DNA of 6,118 nucleotides. It comes from Piscirickettsiaceae bacterium (GTDB taxonomy: Bacteria > Pseudomonadota > Gammaproteobacteria > Nitrosococcales > Methylophagaceae). Made by a program: the position numbers and the translations under genes. This document shows positions 1-6,118 of the stretch, piece by piece (positions within the stretch are counted from its first letter, which is position 1; each line of letters starts with the position of its first letter). Where the stretch lies: NCBI GenBank assembly GCA_030620285.1, contig JAUXFA010000079.1:1-6118 (forward strand), read 5' to 3'. The notes below the pieces were generated by a model. That model worked only from the letters and a program-made list of their open reading frames with translations, was not told where the DNA came from and did no database searches.

Positions 1-156
1 CGCTTGGCCTCCGACTTGGACTATATTGTGCCTGATTATGTGCATGTTCTTTCAAAGGGCCAGATTGTTAAATCCGGTGACAAAGAATTAGCTAAAGAAC
101 TGGAAGCTAAAGGTTATAACTGGATTCATACCAGCCCTGAAGGTCAGCCAGCATGA
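1..156 (+). CDS. sufC: SufC, Fe-S assembly ATPase (3' end only)
   Basis: This is the last 51 codons plus TGA stop of a gene whose start lies left of the window. The tail reads [20 protein letters not shown] then [17 protein letters not shown], which is the characteristic C-terminus of SufC, the ABC-type ATPase of the cytosolic SufBC2D scaffold complex. The Walker and signature motifs are outside the window, so the ATPase core cannot be checked. After the usual GYxWI ending there is a short extra tail, HTSPEGQPA, part of whose coding sequence also holds the ribosome binding site of sufD. The stop codon overlaps the sufD start (ATGA at 153-156), pointing to translational coupling. Identification rests on recognising the family C-terminus and on the sufD and sufS genes that follow. 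Confidence 0.93.
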   Translation, partial: RLASDLDYIVPDYVHVLSKGQIVKSGDKELAKELEAKGYNWIHTSPEGQPA

Positions 157-1457
157 AGCAGCTAACTGATCTGGCAACTGATTTTGCCAGTGTCGCCCAA
201 AACAGAACCTTAGCCGGGCAGGATTTAGCTTGGCTGAATGAGCTGCGTCAGCAAGCTGCGGTGCAATTTGAAAATAATAGTCTGCCAGCCAAAAAAGTGG
301 AAGATTGGAAATACACTAGTCTGTGGTCATTGGCACAACAATCATTTACTCATAGTGCTGATAAGTTTAGTTTAACGGCTGAACAATGTGAGCAAATTGC
401 TCTATTAAAAGAGGCCTACCGAATCGTTATTATTGATGGCGTATTTTCAGCTGCCTTATCGACAATTGATAGTCTTGAAAGCGGGTTAAATATTGCGCCA
501 TTTTCAAGTTCTGTAAACAGTGTTAACCAAACATTAGGCCAGCAAGTTGATATTGCAAAAGTAGGATTAACAGCCCTCAATACAATGTTAATGAATGAAG
601 GTGTAGTCATTACGGCGGCAGCCAATGTCCATATTGAAAAACCAATTGAATTACTGGTGATCAATAGTGGTACCACGGAAGATTTAGCTGTACATCTTCG
701 CAATGTGATTTCACTGGAAGCAAACAGTAAGGCAACCGTTGTTGAACATTATGTCGGCTTAAGTGATAGCTCATATTTTACTGATGTGGTGACAGAAGTA
801 TCTTTGGCAGAAAGTGCTGAACTTAAACACTACAAGTTACAACAAGAGTCTGACAATGCTTTTCATATTGCGACCTTGGCAGCAAAACAAGCGGCAAACA
901 GTCAATGGATAACCAATAGCATTTCTCTTGGCAGCAAATTGGCTCGCAATGATATTCACAGCCAACTATTAGGTGAGCAGTCACATGTCACAATGGATGG
1001 CCTATATCTTCTAAATGATGAGCAGCATATTGATAACCACACTCGCATTGATCACGCAGTACCTAATACCACCAGTGAAGAATTGTACAAAGGCGTGTTA
1101 GATGACAATTCACATGCGGTGTTTAATGGCAAAGTAATTGTGCATAAAGATGCTCAAAAGACTGATGCTAATCAGCAAAATAAGAATTTATTATTATCAC
1201 GCAATTGTGAAATAGATACTAAGCCTGAAATGGAAATTTATGCTGATGATGTTAAGTGCGGCCATGGTAGTACCGTCGGTCAAATCAATGAAGATCAATT
1301 ATTCTTCTTACGCGCTCGTGGTTTAGATGAAGTCAGTGCCCGTAGCTTATTGACTTATGCTTTTGCTGTTGATGTCCTAAATCGCATCTCTGAACAAAAT
1401 ATTCGAGATGCCTTATCAGCAGTGATTGAACAACGTTTACCACAAGGTGGTAAGTAA
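153..1457 (+). CDS. sufD: SufD, Fe-S cluster assembly scaffold subunit
   Basis: This 434-residue protein is close to the usual SufD length (about 420 in E. coli). SufD pairs with SufB and two SufC subunits in the cytosolic SufBC2D complex, where it is needed for iron entry and cluster assembly. The N-terminal part contains [14 protein letters not shown] (residues 47-60), the typical WKYT motif of this family. The middle (about 150-360) is the repetitive beta-rich core. The C-terminal block [20 protein letters not shown] (363-382) followed by LFFLRARGL is the SufB/SufD signature. Cys369 and His371 match the conserved Cys and His of E. coli SufD (C358 and H360). The ATG at 153 is preceded by AAGG at 140-143, a 9-nt spacing, and overlaps the sufC stop. 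The gene is intact and in the usual order sufC-sufD-sufS. SufB is the paralogue to exclude, but SufB is longer and normally precedes sufC. Confidence 0.96.
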   Translation: MKQLTDLATDFASVAQNRTLAGQDLAWLNELRQQAAVQFENNSLPAKKVEDWKYTSLWSLAQQSFTHSADKFSLTAEQCEQIALLKEAYRIVIIDGVFSAALSTIDSLESGLNIAPFSSSVNSVNQTLGQQVDIAKVGLTALNTMLMNEGVVITAAANVHIEKPIELLVINSGTTEDLAVHLRNVISLEANSKATVVEHYVGLSDSSYFTDVVTEVSLAESAELKHYKLQQESDNAFHIATLAAKQAANSQWITNSISLGSKLARNDIHSQLLGEQSHVTMDGLYLLNDEQHIDNHTRIDHAVPNTTSEELYKGVLDDNSHAVFNGKVIVHKDAQKTDANQQNKNLLLSRNCEIDTKPEMEIYADDVKCGHGSTVGQINEDQLFFLRARGLDEVSARSLLTYAFAVDVLNRISEQNIRDALSAVIEQRLPQGGK

Positions 1458-1459
1458 AG

Positions 1460-2677
1460 ATGTTAGATTTGCAAGTCATTAGAAAAGACTTTCCTATCCT
1501 TGACCAGCAAATCAACGGTCAGCCTTTGGTTTATCTTGATAATGCGGCGAGTAGTCAAAAACCAATACAGGTGATCGATGCAGTTGCTAATTATTACAAA
1601 CAAGATAATGCTAATGTTCATCGCGGTGTACATCGCTTAAGTCAGCGTGCAACGGATGCCTATGAAGGTGCACGCGATAAAGTACGTGGCTTTGTAAATG
1701 CCAAATCAGATAATGAAATCATCTTTGTACGTGGGGCAACGGAAGCGATTAATTTAGTCGCCCAAAGTTTTGTGCGACCCCAACTGCAAGCGGGTGATGA
1801 AATTCTAATCAGTCATTTAGAGCATCACGCTAATATCGTGCCGTGGCAGATACTGTGTGAACAAACCGGTGCCAGTCTAAAAGTCATTCCAATGACTGAA
1901 CGAGGTGAGTTAGATTTATCAGCATTTGATCAATTATTGACCACACGAACTAAGATTTTAGCGGTTGGCCATGTGTCTAATGCACTAGGAACAATTAATC
2001 CTATTAAAGACATGATCATAAAAGCGCATGCTAAAAATATCCCGGTACTCATTGATGGCGCCCAAGCGGTTCCTCATATGGTGGTGGACGTACAAGATTT
2101 AGACTGTGATTTCTATGTGTTTTCTGGTCATAAAATGTTTGCACCAACCGGTATCGGTGCTTTATATGGTAAGCAGGAATTATTAGAAGAAATGCCGCCT
2201 TGGCAGGGTGGGGGTGACATGATCTTGTCGGTCAGTTTTGCCCATACTCAATATAATGAGTTGCCTTATAAATTTGAAGCTGGCACCCCTAATATTGCTG
2301 GCACAATTGGTTTGGGTGCCGCAATTGATTATATGCAAAACTTAGGCATTGAAAACCTAGCTCAACATGAACATGACTTATTAGTGGCTGCCACGGCGAA
2401 GCTAAGTGCGATGGATGGTGTCAGAATTATTGGTACAGCCGAACACAAAGCCAGTGTATTGTCGTTTATGATTGAAGGAGTACACCCACATGATGTCGGT
2501 ACAATATTCGATCAGCAAGGTGTGGCAATTCGTACGGGCCATCATTGTGCCCAACCGGTGATGCAATTCTTCGGGATCCCTGCGACAGCACGAGCATCTT
2601 TTGCCTTTTATAACACCATAGAAGAAGTTGATTCTTTAGTTTTGGGTATTAAAAAAGTACAGGAGTTATTTGCATGA
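1460..2677 (+). CDS. sufS: SufS, group II cysteine desulfurase
   Basis: This is a PLP-dependent cysteine desulfurase of 405 residues (E. coli SufS has 406). It converts L-cysteine to L-alanine and leaves a persulfide on its active-site cysteine, supplying sulfur to the SUF system in the cytosol. Visible landmarks are [11 protein letters not shown] (25-35), [14 protein letters not shown] (52-65), [13 protein letters not shown] (118-130, with His124 stacking on PLP), DGAQAVPH (199-206) and [16 protein letters not shown] (222-237, with Lys225 as the PLP Schiff base). RTGHHCAQP (358-366) places the persulfide cysteine at Cys363, and Arg378 probably binds the substrate carboxylate. The compact loop around Cys363 is the group II form, which is slow alone and needs a sulfur acceptor such as SufE or SufU. 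Here sufU follows directly, with an ATGA overlap at 2674-2677. The start lies 2 nt after the sufD stop, with GGTGG at 1446-1450 as likely ribosome binding site. Confidence 0.97.
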   Translation: MLDLQVIRKDFPILDQQINGQPLVYLDNAASSQKPIQVIDAVANYYKQDNANVHRGVHRLSQRATDAYEGARDKVRGFVNAKSDNEIIFVRGATEAINLVAQSFVRPQLQAGDEILISHLEHHANIVPWQILCEQTGASLKVIPMTERGELDLSAFDQLLTTRTKILAVGHVSNALGTINPIKDMIIKAHAKNIPVLIDGAQAVPHMVVDVQDLDCDFYVFSGHKMFAPTGIGALYGKQELLEEMPPWQGGGDMILSVSFAHTQYNELPYKFEAGTPNIAGTIGLGAAIDYMQNLGIENLAQHEHDLLVAATAKLSAMDGVRIIGTAEHKASVLSFMIEGVHPHDVGTIFDQQGVAIRTGHHCAQPVMQFFGIPATARASFAFYNTIEEVDSLVLGIKKVQELFA

Positions 2678-3126
2678 GCAGTGCAGATTTAAGAGATCTC
2701 TATCAACAAGTGATCATGGATCACAATAAGAAGCCACGTAATTTTCGTGAAATGGACGATGCTAATCACTTTGCTCATGGCAATAACCCATTATGTGGTG
2801 ATGCTTTGGTTGTATTTGTAAAATTGGACGGTGATGTCATTGAAGATGTTAGCTTTCAGGGTAGCGGTTGTGCAATCTCCGTGGCATCGGCATCTCTAAT
2901 GACAGAAGCCCTTAAAGGCAAAACATTGGACGAAGCTGAAACACTCTATGAGCAAGTTCATAAACAAATGATGGGCGAAGAGATTGATACTTCTACCTTA
3001 GGTAAATTGGAAGTATTGAGTGGCGTAAAAGAATTTCCGGCACGCGTTAAATGTGCAACCTTATCATGGCATACCATGCACGCAGCAATGGACAGTGACC
3101 ATGATATTTCAGTGACGACGGAGTAG
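2674..3126 (+). CDS. sufU: SufU-type sulfur acceptor / scaffold protein
   Basis: This is a 150-residue IscU-fold protein. The N-terminus [16 protein letters not shown] (9-24) is the classic SufU/IscU opening. The presumed metal-binding residues are Cys41 and Asp43 in NPLCGD (38-43), Cys66 in GSGCAIS (63-69) and Cys127 in [10 protein letters not shown] (123-132). These positions nearly coincide with the zinc ligands known for Bacillus subtilis SufU (41, 43, 66, 128). The stretch of about 20 extra residues before the last cysteine, and FPARVKC in place of the LPPVK chaperone motif of IscU, place it with SufU rather than IscU. In the Gram-positive family, zinc-bound SufU takes the persulfide from SufS; some authors call such proteins scaffolds. 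No sufE is visible here, so SufU is the likely acceptor. The start overlaps the sufS stop and has AGGAG at 2661-2665, 8 nt upstream. Annotation pipelines may call it NifU-like or IscU-like. Confidence 0.92.
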   Translation: MSSADLRDLYQQVIMDHNKKPRNFREMDDANHFAHGNNPLCGDALVVFVKLDGDVIEDVSFQGSGCAISVASASLMTEALKGKTLDEAETLYEQVHKQMMGEEIDTSTLGKLEVLSGVKEFPARVKCATLSWHTMHAAMDSDHDISVTTE

Positions 3127-3131
3127 GGAAG

Positions 3132-3464
3132 ATGACTGAACATTATTTTGAGGTTAGCTTGGATGAACTGAAAGAAGACGTTATTGAGATGTTAAAAACC
3201 ATCTACGATCCTGAAATCCCTATCAATATTTATGAGCTAGGCTTGATCTACGATGTTAATATTGATGATGACAAAAAAGTTGATATCAATATGACTTTAA
3301 CCGCACCAGGTTGTCCTGTTGCACAATCATTTCCCGGTGATATCGAAGCTAAAGTAGCGACAGTGCCAAATGTCAATGAAGTTAAGGTGGAGCTAGTCTG
3401 GGATCCGCCTTGGACAAAAGACATGATGACCGAAGCTGCCCAGTTACAATTGGGAATGTTCTAA
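3132..3464 (+). CDS. sufT: SufT, DUF59/MIP18-family Fe-S maturation protein
   Basis: This small cytosolic protein (110 residues) belongs to the DUF59 (MIP18) family. Visible family marks are IYDPEIPINIYELGLIYDV (24-42), MTLTAPGCPVAQSFPGDI (54-71, with the conserved Cys61) and VELVWDPPWTKDMMTEAA (86-103). The stand-alone form at the end of suf operons is called SufT and has been linked to maturation or transfer of Fe-S clusters, especially under high demand; its exact biochemistry is not settled. The ATG at 3132 lies 5 nt after the sufU stop, and GGAG at 3120-3123, overlapping the end of sufU, is an 8-nt-spaced ribosome binding site. It is the last gene of the operon in this direction; its TAA stop overlaps the TAG stop of the converging gene. 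PaaD and the DUF59 domain of Mrp/ApbC are relatives, but size and context favour SufT. Confidence 0.93.
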   Translation: MTEHYFEVSLDELKEDVIEMLKTIYDPEIPINIYELGLIYDVNIDDDKKVDINMTLTAPGCPVAQSFPGDIEAKVATVPNVNEVKVELVWDPPWTKDMMTEAAQLQLGMF

Positions 3465-5215
3465 TAGCGTTTTTGCTGACAAAGCCTAGCAATTTCTTTC
3501 AATCCAGCATCAGTCGGATAAACCGCATTACCGGTATAAGCGATGCCACAGGCACGTTCATAATCTTTTAGATATAGCAATGCATCTGCCGTTAATTTGT
3601 AAAACAGGATATGTGGATTTTGTTTAAGTTCCTGTTCTCCCCAATCGGCAAAAATCTGTACATTATTGGTCACCCCATATTTCATACTGCTATGAAATAA
3701 TGTGGTCATCAAAGTATGGGTAGCCATAAGGTTGAAATACGGGTTTTGCATAGATATCTGGAAGGGGTCTTCTGTCGATTTTCCTAGAAAATAGTTTCTA
3801 AACTCAAGGTTGGCAGCCATAGTATGTGTAAAGAAAAGTGCTGATGTTAAGCTACCTGCCAAGACTAAGGTTCTCAGGACTATAGGTGTAGATTTTCCAC
3901 TAGTATTGTCCAATTTTTTTCGAGTAGGGTGCAAGCTTACATATAATAAAATTAGAAATACAAACCAATGTGTTGATGAGATATAAAAAGGCAATTCAAC
4001 TTGTGTATGCAGGCTGATGGGAATAAGCATGGCGGCATAGGCGTAACGACGTGAATGCGGTAAGCGCCAAAGAGAAAGCATCACAGCAATAACAACTAAT
4101 AATAAACCTAAGCCTGCAACGGCCCCTCCCTCAACAAGCCAAAATATTACTTCATTATGGGGATGTGAAACCCGCTGGTGAGGGAGTGTGGCATCAGGAT
4201 GTTTGGCATAAAAAGCGGGCTTTTCTAATTGCCACACTCTTACAAAACTACCGATGCCATGCCCCCAAAGAGGTTCCTCTTTAATCAAGTCGATAGCAAT
4301 AGAATAAATGCCTAATCGTGTAGAGCCAGAATACCCCGCATTTATGGCCGTAGTTTTATCGATAACGGTAGTCAATCCACGTTGCCTATCAATCAGGTTT
4401 GCACTTGATATTGCAATTAAGACAGTAAGGGTTATTAACAACCATTGTTTTTTATCAGTCTTAATAAACTGCCAACGACTGATAAATAATAAAGGTGTCG
4501 CCAATAGGAAGCTTAATGACCCTACTCTAGATCCTGAATAACTGACAATAAAAATGCTAGTGAATACAGCGAACAATAACAAGCAGAACAGCCATATTCG
4601 ACTATGTCGAATTAATGGCCGAGTAAACAACCAGAAACTGAGAATAACGCAGCTAATTTGAAAACTGGCTTGATTATTAATTTGTTGGAATAGTCCTGTC
4701 GGACTACCCGATATATTGATGGGTAGCCATCTAGGCATATCTTGAACAAGGAAAATCTGCATCACCCCAACAATGCCATGAATAAAGCCCGTGATCACGA
4801 TCATCAATAACAATCGATCTAAACGTGCTTGTTTAAGTGGGTGTTGATACAAACCAAATAGAAATAATAATCCGCCCCATAGATACAATAGGCGGAATAA
4901 CCACTGTTCGGGGATCTCGATCCCCGCTAAGATTCCGCTTAGTAAGGCGAGAGTAGGAAAAGCAAAAATTAAGGCAAAATATCGTGGCAAATAAAAACTT
5001 TCTTGCTTAGAAAAACGATATAAAGAATAAAAACCGATCAATGAAGCAAAAAACCAAACAACGATATTATTAGGGATCCGCAGCCCAGTTCCACCAAGGT
5101 TGACGTGATAATACAGGCTGCCCGCTAATAGTGAGGCCAGTAGCCATTCCACAAAGTAAAAATTGTTGAAAAACCTAGTATTCATTGAGTAGTAATTATT
5201 ATAGAAGTAGTGCAA
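3461..5215 (-). CDS. PglL-like O-oligosaccharyltransferase / O-antigen ligase family protein
   Basis: This is a 584-residue inner-membrane protein with about twelve hydrophobic segments (for example near 22-38, 51-67, 78-98, 133-154, 208-225, 232-247, 258-274, 356-380, 413-427 and 447-465). A large, probably periplasmic loop spans about 275-352. Members move a lipid-linked glycan onto lipid A core (WaaL) or protein (PglL), or polymerise it (Wzy). GLFQQINNQAS (174-184) fits the QxN...A motif of the PglL_A region. SYSGSRVGSL (225-234), PLWGHGIGSF (315-324) and HPHNEVIFWLVEGGAVAGLG (351-370) fit the Wzy_C domain. His353 is the best candidate for the essential histidine of PglL proteins. SLHTQVELPFYIS (401-413) and the helical tail, DYERACGIAYTGNAVYP (551-567), resemble Wzy_C_2 of PglL enzymes. 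The start is uncertain: TTG at 5215 or ATG at 5185. No glycan or pilin gene is nearby, so the acceptor is unknown. Family call firm, PglL subtype likely. Confidence 0.75.
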   Translation of the reverse strand: MHYFYNNYYSMNTRFFNNFYFVEWLLASLLAGSLYYHVNLGGTGLRIPNNIVVWFFASLIGFYSLYRFSKQESFYLPRYFALIFAFPTLALLSGILAGIEIPEQWLFRLLYLWGGLLFLFGLYQHPLKQARLDRLLLMIVITGFIHGIVGVMQIFLVQDMPRWLPINISGSPTGLFQQINNQASFQISCVILSFWLFTRPLIRHSRIWLFCLLLFAVFTSIFIVSYSGSRVGSLSFLLATPLLFISRWQFIKTDKKQWLLITLTVLIAISSANLIDRQRGLTTVIDKTTAINAGYSGSTRLGIYSIAIDLIKEEPLWGHGIGSFVRVWQLEKPAFYAKHPDATLPHQRVSHPHNEVIFWLVEGGAVAGLGLLLVVIAVMLSLWRLPHSRRYAYAAMLIPISLHTQVELPFYISSTHWFVFLILLYVSLHPTRKKLDNTSGKSTPIVLRTLVLAGSLTSALFFTHTMAANLEFRNYFLGKSTEDPFQISMQNPYFNLMATHTLMTTLFHSSMKYGVTNNVQIFADWGEQELKQNPHILFYKLTADALLYLKDYERACGIAYTGNAVYPTDAGLKEIARLCQQKRY

Positions 5216-5220
5216 GTCTA

Positions 5221-5224
5221 CCTT
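5221..5224 (-). promoter_or_regulatory. Candidate ribosome binding site supporting a TTG start
   Basis: Read on the minus strand, AAGG lies 5 nt upstream of the TTG at 5213-5215 that opens the PglL-like reading frame. The alternative ATG at 5183-5185 is preceded by AATAATTACTACTCA, which has no Shine-Dalgarno match. The sequence therefore slightly favours TTG, adding ten residues (MHYFYNNYYS). Against this, TTG starts are uncommon, the added residues look nondescript, and the first membrane segment begins after either start. An in-frame stop at 5273-5275 closes the frame further upstream, and no ATG lies between it and the TTG. Confidence 0.45.
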
Positions 5225-5283
5225 ATTTCGATCATTTATCGTGTGTGTAAATAAGTACTGAAAGTAGGAACGCTATTAAAATA

Positions 5284-5304
5284 TGATAAACGGTGAAGTT
5301 ATCA
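5284..5304. repeat. Interrupted palindrome, possible operator
   Basis: TGATAA (5284-5289) and TTATCA (5299-5304) are perfect 6-bp inverted arms around a 9-nt spacer. The match extends by a C/G pair if one A is bulged out. It lies in the divergent intergenic region, overlaps the TATCAT that could be a -10 box for the minus-strand gene, and has the size of a dimeric regulator site. In DNA this AT-rich such short arms can arise by chance, and no regulator is identified. Confidence 0.25.
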
Positions 5305-5306
5305 GT

Positions 5307-5324
5307 TATTATGGCCAAATAATA
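5307..5324. repeat. Interrupted palindrome around GGCC, possible operator
   Basis: TATTAT (5307-5312) and ATAATA (5319-5324) form perfect 6-bp inverted arms around GGCCAA, itself nearly symmetrical. It starts 3 nt after the TGATAA/TTATCA palindrome ends and lies just upstream of the candidate maeA -35 box. Arms made only of A and T are weak evidence, and I know of no factor with this exact site. Confidence 0.25.
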
Positions 5325-5406
5325 CGAGCTGTTGCTAACAAAAAAATAGGTGGCTACACATCGAATACATTAGTGTAAATATATCATTATTTTTAGCTGG
5401 AATCAT

Positions 5407-6118
5407 ATGTCTCATTTAAACCCGAAACAAGCTATTTACCTGCGTTATTCTGGTCCGACATTATTAGGTATACCGTTATTAAATAAAGGCTCTGCATTTA
5501 CTAATGATGAGCGTTCAGCATTTAACCTGACAGGTTTGCTCCCTGATACACATGAAACAATTGAGCAGCAAGTGAAGCGTTGTTATATTCAATATTCCAG
5601 CTTTGATGAACCGATCAATAAACATATTTATCTACGAGCAATTCAAGATAGTAACGAGACATTATTCTATCGTTTAGTTCAACAGCACATTGAAGAGATG
5701 ATGCCTATTATTTATACCCCAGTTGTGGGTGAGGCATGTGAACGGTTTTCAGAAATTTATCGCCGTGCTCGCGGTTTATTCATTGCGTATCCAGACCGTC
5801 ATAATCTTGATGAAATTTTGCACAATGCGACTAAACAAAATGTAAAAGTCATTGTGATCACGGATGGTAGTCGGATTCTAGGATTAGGTGATCAAGGTAT
5901 TGGGGGCATGGGCATTCCGATTGGAAAGTTGTCGTTATATACCGCCTGTGCAGGTATTAGCCCCGCGTATACATTGCCGATAACATTAGATGTTGGCACC
6001 AATAACCAACAGTTATTGGATGATCCGATGTATATGGGCTGGCATCATGAACGTATTGAAGACCAAGACTATGATGATTTTCTAGAATTATTTGTCACCG
6101 CCATTAAAAAACGTTGGC
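5407..6118 (+). CDS. maeA: NAD-dependent malic enzyme, N-terminal part (runs off the window)
   Basis: The first 237 codons of a gene that continues beyond the right edge; the family is about 565 residues long. The enzyme oxidatively decarboxylates L-malate to pyruvate and CO2 with NAD+ in the cytosol. The protein follows E. coli SfcA/MaeA throughout: PLLNKGSAF (23-31), FNLTGLLP (39-46), [20 protein letters not shown] (72-91), [20 protein letters not shown] (98-117), [20 protein letters not shown] (150-169) and [10 protein letters not shown] (171-180). Tyr103 and Lys174 correspond to the catalytic Tyr and Lys of malic enzymes, and Arg156 to the substrate-binding Arg. The metal and main NAD-binding regions lie outside the window. 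The ATG at 5407 matches the family start; an in-frame TAG at 5371 and no other ATG exclude extension. The ribosome site is weak (GGAA at 5399-5402, 4 nt spacing). Confidence 0.95.
   Translation, partial: MSHLNPKQAIYLRYSGPTLLGIPLLNKGSAFTNDERSAFNLTGLLPDTHETIEQQVKRCYIQYSSFDEPINKHIYLRAIQDSNETLFYRLVQQHIEEMMPIIYTPVVGEACERFSEIYRRARGLFIAYPDRHNLDEILHNATKQNVKVIVITDGSRILGLGDQGIGGMGIPIGKLSLYTACAGISPAYTLPITLDVGTNNQQLLDDPMYMGWHHERIEDQDYDDFLELFVTAIKKRW

Larger units (their letters stand above)
5216..5406. promoter_or_regulatory. Divergent intergenic region with promoters of both flanking genes
   Basis: This AT-rich stretch of 191 nt separates the leftward PglL-like gene from the rightward maeA and must hold the promoters for both unless they are read from afar. 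For maeA a weak sigma70-like pair can be drawn: TTGCTA (5332-5337) and TACACA (5355-5360), 17 nt apart, matching consensus at 4 and 3 of 6 positions. TATCAT (5382-5387) is a better -10 box but has no partner at the right distance. For the minus strand TATCAT (5283-5288 read in reverse) is a possible -10 without a clear -35. No tRNA, small ORF with a good ribosome site, or riboswitch-like structure was seen. Exact promoters cannot be assigned by eye. Confidence 0.45.

Noticed and set aside
416..703. Antisense reading frame of 95 codons on the minus strand inside sufD
   Set aside because: It lies wholly inside a well-recognised sufD, resembles no family I know, and is explained as a shadow of the coding strand.
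1333..1515. Antisense reading frame of 60 codons across the sufD-sufS junction
   Set aside because: No recognisable protein features; both sense genes are intact and tightly coupled across this site.
2958..3143. Antisense reading frame of 61 codons over the end of sufU
   Set aside because: Shadow of sufU; no recognisable domain.
3464..3505. Possible terminator at the sufT end (AGC-GTTTTT-GCT and TGCT...AGCA pairings)
   Set aside because: The stems are only 3-4 bp and no U-run follows a stable hairpin, so this does not support a terminator call.
4308..4541. Plus-strand frame of 77 codons inside the PglL-like gene
   Set aside because: Opposite to a long membrane protein with clear family motifs; the translated sequence has no recognisable domain.
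5298..5308. Closely spaced GTTA repeats that could suggest an ArcA-type site upstream of maeA
   Set aside because: The repeats are 7 nt apart, whereas ArcA direct repeats are spaced about 11 nt centre to centre.
5330..5340. Small palindrome TGTT-GCT-AACA
   Set aside because: Arms of 4 bp are expected often by chance, and it overlaps the candidate -35 box without further support.
1..6118. Mobile element, CRISPR array, tRNA or rRNA
   Set aside because: No transposase or integrase motifs, no regularly spaced repeats and no tRNA or rRNA-like stretches were seen; almost all bases are covered by recognisable genes.

Overview
The window looks like chromosomal DNA of a gammaproteobacterium with a moderately AT-rich genome (about 40 % G+C by eye). 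The malic enzyme fragment resembles the E. coli SfcA/MaeA protein closely over its whole visible length, and SufD and SufS carry the E. coli-type motifs. The SUF operon, however, ends in a SufU-type scaffold and a SufT (DUF59) protein instead of the SufE found in enterics. As far as I recall, that layout occurs in Thiotrichales- and Legionellales-like gammaproteobacteria (Methylophaga, Francisella and relatives). The placement is an inference and I would not name a genus.

Left part (1-3464, + strand) is the 3' portion of a SUF iron-sulfur cluster assembly operon: the tail of sufC, then complete sufD, sufS, sufU and sufT. The genes are very tightly packed. sufC/sufD and sufS/sufU each overlap by ATGA, sufD/sufS are 2 nt apart and sufU/sufT 5 nt apart, so they are probably one translationally coupled transcript. 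SufS draws sulfur from cysteine, SufU (with its Cys-Asp-Cys-Cys zinc-site residues) probably accepts it, SufC and SufD with the unseen SufB form the scaffold complex, and SufT helps cluster maturation or transfer. sufB would be expected just upstream of the window.

Middle part (3461-5215, - strand) is one long, multi-spanning membrane protein of the O-antigen ligase / PglL protein-glycosylating family. It converges on the SUF operon so closely that the two stop codons share the bases CTAA. It has no glycan or pilin gene next to it in the window. Its start is unresolved between a TTG with a Shine-Dalgarno match and an ATG ten codons later.

Right part: an AT-rich divergent intergenic region (5216-5406) with two small interrupted palindromes, then the first 237 codons of an NAD-dependent malic enzyme (maeA/sfcA) running off the right edge. 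This gene links the TCA cycle to pyruvate and has no evident functional tie to its neighbours.

I see no mobile elements, RNA genes, CRISPR arrays or frame disruptions. The window reads as ordinary core genome. The points worth a second look are the SufU/SufT flavour of the SUF operon, the orphan glycosyltransferase with its overlapping convergent end and uncertain start, and the palindromes in the divergent promoter region. I did not find evidence for a wholly new system.
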